From positions 10,186,446 through 10,250,445 of the forward strand of contig NC_035169.2 in the NCBI RefSeq assembly GCF_001659605.2: a stretch of 64,000 nucleotides of DNA, read 5' to 3'. The position numbers and the translations under genes were made by a program. Below are positions 57,306 to 64,000 of the stretch, in pieces; the stretch's first letter is position 1; every line of letters starts with the position of its first letter. The stretch is from Manihot esculenta. Its lineage: Eukaryota; Streptophyta; Magnoliopsida; Malpighiales; Euphorbiaceae. The notes below the pieces were generated by a model. It did no database searches, was not told the origin of the DNA, and worked only from the letters and a program-made list of their open reading frames with translations.

Positions 57306-58485
57306 GCCCCTTGTCCGGAAAGAAGGGCGAGTTTTCTCTCTCTTTTCGAGCATAGGTGAGTTCATGCTCTCCCTTGGCTGTTTTTATGCTTCTTCTTCAA
57401 ATCCCTCAAGTTTTCATGAGTTTCATCTTTGTTTTGAAGAGTTTTGAGCTTAAGATCAAGTTTTGGAGCTTGGAGACCCAAGGAGCTAGATTTCTCCCAT
57501 CTCTAAGTTAGGGATCGCACCAACCCTCGATCTTCAAGAGGTAAGTATAGATCCAAACCCTTCTCTTTGTTTTAAGCAAGTTTTAAGAAGTTTTGATGCT
57601 TGTGTGAGGGTAGATGTGCATGTTTAGGTTTATGTGGGTTTTATGCTCAATGAATGTTTATATGATGTTTTGTTGGGTAGTTTAAGCTAGTTTATGCCCT
57701 ATATGCATGAGGGAGTGTGTATGCATGTTTGGGAGAGAGAGCATGTGAGGTTTGGGATTGTTTTGGAAGGTTTGGAGGCTGTTTGTGCATGAGGAGGCTG
57801 AGTTCTGCCCTTCGGGAAGAACTCAGGTTCGGCCGCCGAACCTGCCTGTGGTGGCTTGTTTTGGCTGCCGAACCCTACCCCCGAAAGCTGGACTTTCGGC
57901 TCGGAGGGTAGTTTCGGCCGTCGAAGGTGCCGCCGAACATGCACGAGTTTCGGCTTTGGAACCACTTTCGGCCGCCGAAGGTGCCGCCGAAAGTGGCTGA
58001 GTTTCAGCTCTGGAGGGACTTTCGGCCGCCGAACCTGCCGCCGAAAGTGCCCTGTTCAGCCTTCTTTTACATGATTTCCATGATTGTTTTATGATGTTTT
58101 AGGGAGTTTTTGGGGAGATGTTTAGAGTCCTATTAGAGTACGTTTGGTCCCTCATTTGAGTCCCCCTGTGTAGGATCGGACCTGAGGAACCGAGGTGTTC
58201 AGCAGTGTTAGCTACTTCAGAGTTAGTCCAGAGCTAACCAGAGGTGAGTGGAACTAACCCTTATGTCTTGAAATAAATCGAATGTTTTAAGCATGTTCAT
58301 GCATCATGAATGCATGTTATGTAATAGGTTATTTACATTAGAAATTCACGAATATGATGCATTGCATAATACGATGATGATGATGTGGATGGATATTGGA
58401 TGATCATTTAGCCCTCAGTATAATATGATATGACATGCTATGAAATGATACGATATGACATGTATGATATGATATGAGATGAAAA

Positions 58486-58611
58486 GACCAGGTGTGGCCG
58501 CATCGCCCCTGGCACATAGTAAGAGAAGACCAAGTGTGGCCGTATCGCCCCTGGCACAGAGTAAGAGAAGACTAGGTGTGGCCGTATCGCCCCTGGCACA
58601 GAGTATTGCTG
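58486..58611 (+). repeat. 42-bp tandem repeat in the long LTR, three units
   Basis: GTGTGGCCGYATCGCCCCTGG starts at 58,492, 58,534 and 58,576, an exact 42-bp spacing. The same position in the reverse-strand copies holds related GTGCCAGGGGCGTAGAATGG units (61,920-62,060, 45-bp spacing; 21,280-21,460, variable). Confidence 0.85.
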
Positions 58612-59458
58612 AACTTGTTATGATATGAGATTTTTATGTAGAGGTCTATTAGTGACAAATTCATTCTTGATGTGATTTGTTTGTGATGTGATGCATTCCA
58701 TGATAGCATATGTTTTAATGAACTGTTTTTCTTTTATAGTTTCTGCTCACTGGGCTTTTTAGCTCACCCCTCTCCCCTAACCCTAGGTTTGCAGGGTCAG
58801 AGATAGTTCAAGGAGGTCAGCAGGTTATAGCTATAGTCATGTTTATGTAACAGGATAGTATTGGACATGATGTATTTATAAAATTATGTAATGATGTAAA
58901 AGTATGTATTGAAATGTAAGGATATGTAATGACATGTCATGGTTAGAGTTGTGCTTTACCCTAGTCATGTATGGTTAATCCCTTTTGGTACATGATCTTT
59001 CTGAAATGTTTTAATGATATTTTATGCAAACCAAGCTTAATGTATGATATGTTGCCCCATTGGAGCATTTGTTGAGGGCTCCAGTGTGGGGTTTTATGTT
59101 TATGAGTTTGTGCATGCACAGGTTAAGCTTGGTAAAGGAAAGAAAAAGTTTAAAATTTTATGTATATGTTTGATCTTGTATGGGATTTAGCAGGTATACA
59201 GGATGCATGTTAGGCTTGCTACGGGTCCCGGCGGCCTTATGCCGATCTGGATCCTAGCGCCGGTAGCGGTTCAGTTTCCGGGTCGTTACAATTCGTACGT
59301 ACGGAGCTGAGTGATAGGGACAGGTGGCACTGTAGCAGAGTGGCAGTTATGTGTTACTAGAGGACAAGGAAAAAGGGATAAAAGAGGGGAGACGTGATCT
59401 TCCTAGGCTAAGCTTACAATCACACTGTAAACTCTATTTTCTAGATCTCAGAATATCA

Positions 59459-59479
59459 ATTGACACCGTCTGTGGGGAC
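59459..59479 (+). other. Probable primer binding site of the third Tat-type element
   Basis: ATTGACACCGTCTGTGGGGA follows the LTR directly, like ATTGGTGCCGTTTGTAAA in the second copy. The tRNA is not identified. Confidence 0.5.
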
Positions 59480-59951
59480 GAAGGAGATCTTTCCATCACT
59501 GGAGTTCCATTTCCATAATACCCACTGAGATCCACATGGAAAACCACAATGAAAACCATACCAACAACACCCTAAATGACTTAAGATCTACTTAAGAAGG
59601 TCATCAGTTCTCATTTTCTAGTCCCACAACCCCCTTAAACCAACCACCCGTGTTGTTTAATCCCTCACAGAGCTCGGCAGGGAATGTACTTAGAACCACC
59701 TTGTCTGACCAAGAACTCCAAGCCATGGCTCTTCAGCTACAGAATACTGCCCACTGGCTGGGGCAGATGCTGCAACAGAGGGGCCTCAATACCCCGTTAA
59801 ACATACCCCTGTAGCTGAAGGGTTCAATGCCACCGAACCCCAACCCACCTTCAACTACCAAATCCACCAATAGAATAGTCAAAGAACAGGAGAAAGAAGC
59901 GGAGGAGCCATTAGAGAAGATGAGCCGGCAATCAGAGCCAGAGGCCGGAGG

Positions 59952-61177
59952 GTGAGAGAGCTTATTGAGAATGATGAAGCAAAGAGCTACTCTATTGGAA
60001 CAGTAGGGAGGATGGAAAGTGAAGAATGGGAAGAGGGATATCGCCTAGAGAAAAGACCAAGGCAAGAGGAGACAGATGTAGACCGTAAGTTGAGGAGAAT
60101 GAAGGAACAACTCCTGGCTGAGCTAGGGGCAAACGACAATAGCCAGGCCTTCCTACCTACATCCTCACCTTTCTCAGGGTGGATCCAACAGGAGACCATC
60201 CCAAAGAAGTTTATGATGCCACCTATGGTGGCTTATGACGAAGTAGGGAACCCCCGAGAGTACATCCTGAACTATAAAACATTCATGGAGCTCCAGACTC
60301 TCTTGGATGCCCTAATGTGTAAAGTTTTCCCCACCACTCTTACAGGACTAGCTAGGGCATGGTTCAATAGCCTGGAAGCAGGGAGTATCAGGGGCTTGTG
60401 GACCTAGCCAACATATCCATCAACAGGTTCATTGCAGGGGTCCTGGCTGAGAGGAAGACCAGCTATCTAGAGACGGTCCGGCAGAGGAAAAATGAATCGC
60501 TGAGGGAGTACGTGGCCCGTTTCAACTCGGAGGCCCTACAAATCCCCGAGCTGGATGAGGCAAGGATGGTGAAAGCCATGCAAAAGGGGACTACATCCCC
60601 TAAGTTCTTTGGGTCACTGTGTAGGAAGCCACCCACTACCATGGTGGAGCTGATGAAGAAAGCAGAGAAGTACATAAGGCAAGACGACGCCTTAACCACT
60701 AGTAGGTTTGCCAGGGAGGCCAGAGACGGGGGAAAGGCCGTGGAAGAGAGAAGTCCTGAAAGGCAAGAAAGGAAGTAGAATCGGGGGCATGAGATGTACA
60801 AGCAGCCCAGAGAAAGGAAAGAACAGAGGGCATATCAGACCCAGATTCCCGAAGAAATCACCCTTCTGAATGCATTTAGAGCCGAAGTGCTCATAGAGGT
60901 ATAGGATAAGGACTTCATCCAATGGCCTAAGCCTATGAGAGCTGATGCCAACCGAAGGGATCCAGATAAGTACTGCCAGTACCACTGGACCCACGGCCAT
61001 GATACCAACAACTGCTACCGACTAATCAATGAGATAAAGAGGCTGATCAAAAGGGGGCATCTCCGAAACTTTGTGAAAAAATCAGAAGGAGAGAGGCCCC
61101 GTAGACAGGGAGCAGGGCCAGTGAATGACGGCTCTAGTGAAACCATTAATATGATCGTAGGAGGGACTAGAGGTTAG
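59952..61177 (+). pseudogene. Tat-type gag, best-preserved copy, frameshifted
   Basis: Two overlapping frames cover capsid: 59,952-60,407 (YILNYKTFMELQTLLDALM, CKVFPTTLTGLARAWFNSLE) and 60,398-60,778 (RKNESLREYVARFNSEALQI, GSLCRKPPTTMVELMKKAEK). The junction near 60,395 looks like a small frameshift. After a stop at about 60,776 a zinc-knuckle region reads YCQYHWTHGHDTNNCYRL (about 60,970-61,024), then LIKRGHLRNFVKK and INMIVGGTRG. Gag packages element RNA. The next insertion begins 117 bp after the last block. Confidence 0.8.
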
Positions 61178-61293
61178 ATGAGCAGGAGAAGGAAGAAGAG
61201 AGGTCAGAGTGGAGAAGGGAGTAGCAGCGAAGTCCTGCAAATAGTAGAGCACTCCTTAGTGACCATCTCCTTTTCCCTCGAAGATGCTCGCGG

Positions 61294-63455
61294 TGTAACG
61301 ACCCGGAAACCGGACCGCTACCGGCGCTAGGATCCAGATCGGCTTAAGGCCGCCGGGACCCATAGCAAGCCAAACATACATCCTGAATACCTGTTCAATC
61401 CCATACATGATCATACATTTACATAAAAATTTAAACTTTTTCTTTCATTCACCAAGTTTAACCTGTGCATGCACAGCTCATAACCATAAAACCCCACACT
61501 GGAGCCCTCATCAAATGCTCCAATTGGGTGACATATCATGTATTAAACTTGGTTTACATAAATATCATTGAAACATTTCATTAAAAAGAACATGTACCAA
61601 AAAGGGATTAACATACACTAGGGCCAAGCACAATTCTATCCTCAATACAATTCTTTATATTACATCACATTATAACATTTTACAATACATTTCCACATCT
61701 AACTATCACATAAAACACTTCTATTCCTGCTGACCTCCTGAACTAGCCCGCACCTGCAAACCTGGGGGTGATGGGAACGGGGTGAGCTACTTGAGCCCAG
61801 TGAGCAGAATAGTAAAGCATTATATTTAAAAACATATGATCTCGTGGAATGCATCACATCACAAACAAAACACAATCAAGGATGGACTTGTCACCAATAG
61901 CCCTCCATACAGTCCAATAGTGCCAGGGGCGTAGAATGGGCCTCACTGGTCTTTCTCTTACATAACATAACATAACATAACATTCCGATATGCCAGGGGC
62001 GTAGAATGGGCCTCACTGGTCTTTCTCTTACATAGTGCCAGGGGCGTAGAATGGGCCTCACTGGTCTTACATACTATACCATTCCATATCCTATCATGTC
62101 ATTATACGAGGGCTAATGGATCATTCAACACCCATCCACATCAACAACATAATATGCAATGCAACATATTCGTGAATTCTAATGCAAGCACCCTAATATA
62201 TCTCATGGCATTCATGATGCGTGAATCATACTAAAACTTTCATTATTTGCTTTGAAACATAAAGAGTCATTCTACTCACCTCAGGCTAGCTCTGAAAAGA
62301 CACTGAAGCAGCTATCTCACTGCTCGGGTCCTCGGTTCCTCGGGTCTGAACCTACACAGGTGGACTCAAATGAGGGACCAAAAATACATGAACATGACTC
62401 TAAACTACTCCCTAAAAACCCCCTAAAACACCTTAAAACAATAATAGAAATCATGCAAAGGAAGGCTGAACAGGGCACTTTCGGCGGCAGGTTCGGCGGC
62501 CGAAAGTCCCTCCAGAGCTGAAACTCAGCCACTTTCGGCACTTTCGGCGGTACCTTCGGCGGCCGAAACTCCCCTCCAGAGCCGAAAGTCCACTTTCGGG
62601 GGCAGGGTTCGGCAGCCAAAGGCTTACCTCCACAAGCAGGTTCGGCGGCCGAAAGTCCCTTCGGCTGCCGAACCTGAGTTCTTCCAAAGTGGCAGAACTC
62701 AGCCTCCACATGCACATTTTGCCTCTCAAACCATTCAAACATGCATTTAGCTATTCTACAACATGCATACCCAATCAAACATGCATATAGGGGCCTCAAA
62801 ACTAACCTAAACCCTAACAACAACACAAAACCACTCAAAATAACATACATTATCCACTAAACCAACATGTACCCTAACAAGCATCAACCCTCTCAAAACC
62901 CCTCAAAAACTTTATAAAACATATAAGAAGGGTAGGATCTAAGCTTACCTCTTGAAAATCGAGAGGAGAAACGATCCTTAACTTGGAGGTAGGAGAAATC
63001 TAGCTCCTTGGATCTCCAAGCTCCACAACTTGATCTAAACTCACAAATCTTCAAAAACCAAGTAAACACTTGTTAACACTTGAAAGCTTTGAAGAAAAAA
63101 TCGTCAAAATCAACCACGGGAGGGCATGGACTCACCTCTGGCCGGAAATGGGGAAGAAACTCGCCCATTTTCGGCCATGGGGCTTCTTATAGGGGCTGGC
63201 CAGGCCACCTTCGGAAGCCTAAAGTGCCTCCAAAACTCATGCAAGTTCAGCGGCCGAACATGAGGTTCGGCGGCCGAACCTGGATTTCCCTCTATGGTCT
63301 TTTTTATTCAAAACTCAATTTCTTTCATACTTAAAATCATAAAATACATTAAAACATTTTATAAAAATATGATTTTACCCTTCTAGAGGTTTTCGACATC
63401 CGAGATTCCACCGGACAGTAGGAATTTCGATACCGGAGTCTAGCCGGGTATTACA
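61294..63455 (-). repeat. 3' LTR of the chromodomain element
   Basis: 2,162 bp, TGTAACGACCCG to GGGTATTACA. Contains GTGCCAGGGGCGTAGAATGG units at 61,921, 61,991 and 62,036, with CATAA repeats between the first two, TTCGGCGGCCGAA palindromes and the conserved splice donor near 62,946 (reverse strand). Confidence 0.9.
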
Positions 63456-63553
63456 ATCTCCCCCCCTTAAGAACATTTGTCCCCGAATGTTCACCAACTA
63501 GCACATGCATAGCATAAAACATAGACATACACATAAAACACATAACACTAACC

Positions 63554-64000
63554 TTAGAAGAGATGAGGATACTGCTGGAGCATAGACTCCCGTGTCTCCC
63601 AGGTACACTCTTCGATGTTGTGGTGATTCCAAAGGACTTTCACCATCGGAATTTTCTTGTTCCTTAACTTTCTGATCTGGGTGTCTAGGATCCGTATTGG
63701 CTGCTCAACATAGGTGAGATCTCCAAGGATCTCCACATCAGGCTCACTATGAACCTTTTCCGGATCTGACACGAACTTCCGTAATATGGAAATATGGAAA
63801 ACCGGATGGATTCTCTCCATAGAAGCAGGTAAGTCCAACTTGTACGATACATTCCCAATCTCTTCTGCAAGATCTCAAAGGGTCCGATGTACCGTGGAGC
63901 TAGCTTATCTTCTTCCAAACCGAATCACCCCTTTTATAGGAGACACCTTGAGCAATACCAAATCCCCCTCCTGAAACTCTTACTTGCCTTCTGCGGATAT
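63554..64000 (-). pseudogene. Integrase C-terminus and chromodomain of the long-LTR element
   Basis: Reading leftward: KLAPRYIGPFEIL (63,900-63,860), the conserved link between integrase and chromodomain, then LPASMERIHPVFHISILRKF and VLWNHHNIEECTWETRE, a chromodomain-type end, closing with LQQYPHLF and a stop at 63,554. Chromodomains are thought to guide insertion to marked chromatin. The two parts lie in different frames, so there is at least one frameshift near 63,850. The N-terminal part of pol lies outside the window. Confidence 0.82.

Larger units (their letters stand above)
56841..59290 (+). mobile_element. Solo LTR of the long-LTR family, plus strand, inside a Tat-type LTR
   Basis: 2,450 bp, TGTAATACCCGG to GGGTCGTTACA, and the only plus-strand copy. 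It is flanked by a 7-bp direct repeat ATTCGTA (56,834-56,840 and 59,291-59,297) rather than the usual 5 bp. A TATA box, TATAAAAG, lies at 57,298-57,305. Upstream (57,057-57,242) are four exact TTCGGCCGCCGAA palindromes plus variants; three more lie at 57,829-58,032. A strong splice donor CAAGAG/GTAAGTAT is at 57,540/57,541. A 42-bp tandem repeat is at 58,486-58,611. Confidence 0.88.
56550..64000 (+). mobile_element. Third Tat-type Ty3/gypsy element, 5' part only, with two nested long-LTR insertions
   Basis: The 5' LTR runs from TGATGACCGCC (56,550) to CAGAATATCA (59,458), interrupted by a solo LTR at 56,841-59,290, so its own length is about 459 bp. The primer site (59,459) and gag (59,952-61,177) follow. 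At 61,294 a minus-strand long-LTR element interrupts it, and the window ends inside that insert. Gag matches the copy at 17,880-18,790 block by block. Confidence 0.85.
61294..64000 (-). mobile_element. Long-LTR Ty3/gypsy element with chromodomain, minus strand, 3' end only
   Basis: Its 3' LTR (61,294-63,455) is followed to the right by the reverse complement of a polypurine tract (ATCTCCCCCCCTTAAG, 63,456-63,471) and then by the minus-strand end of pol. This gives the orientation and class of all the long LTRs in the window. The chromodomain end of pol marks a chromovirus; long LTRs would fit the Tekay/Del group, which I infer. The rest lies outside the window. The left flank is CGCGG (61,289-61,293); its partner cannot be seen. 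Confidence 0.85.

Overview
The window is nuclear DNA of a eudicot plant. The evidence is spliced genes with GT-AG introns, AT-rich spacers, plant-type gene families (a PSPG-box glycosyltransferase, a TDBD/PHD/acetyltransferase regulator, a FAS1 protein, a nepenthesin-like aspartic protease) and dense nested LTR retrotransposons. The look of the regulator and of the repeats suggests Malpighiales, perhaps Euphorbiaceae, but that is an inference I cannot test here. No rRNA, tRNA, CRISPR or prokaryotic system was seen.

Layout. 1-2.87 kb is AT-rich with a hAT-like MITE. 2.87-9.95 kb is a minus-strand, internally deleted Tat-type Ty3/gypsy element that keeps its accessory ORF and carries two solo LTRs of a second, long-LTR family. 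11.55-13.05 kb is an intact single-exon UDP-glycosyltransferase. 13-17 kb is spacer with one tiny ORF and a Mutator-like MITE holding a second inverted repeat. 16.99-29.89 kb is a plus-strand Tat-type element: decayed gag-pol, one solo LTR inside the reverse transcriptase, two satellite-like arrays and a reverse-strand accessory ORF. 30-31.3 kb holds MITE and foldback repeats. 32.1-51.5 kb is one large gene with 21 coding exons for a 978-residue TDBD/PHD/GNAT protein; two Ty1/copia elements lie in two of its introns, both in the sense direction. 52.8-53.5 kb is a small secreted FAS1 protein. 54.2-55.5 kb (minus) is an aspartic protease. 56.35-56.55 kb (minus) is an RNase H-like fragment cut by a third Tat-type element. 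That element runs off the right edge and has been invaded twice by the long-LTR family. One of these copies is still joined to its pol end, a chromodomain region on the minus strand.

How it fits together. The four good genes show no pathway or cluster logic. The repeats have readable insertion history: target-site duplications give the order for most insertions, and all five long LTRs sit inside Tat-type elements. The strongest observations are four consecutive 93-nt same-phase exons in the regulator gene; a GCC-hexamer palindrome repeated just upstream of the TATA box in the long LTR, with a splice donor conserved downstream; and tandem arrays in the 3' region of the Tat-type element.
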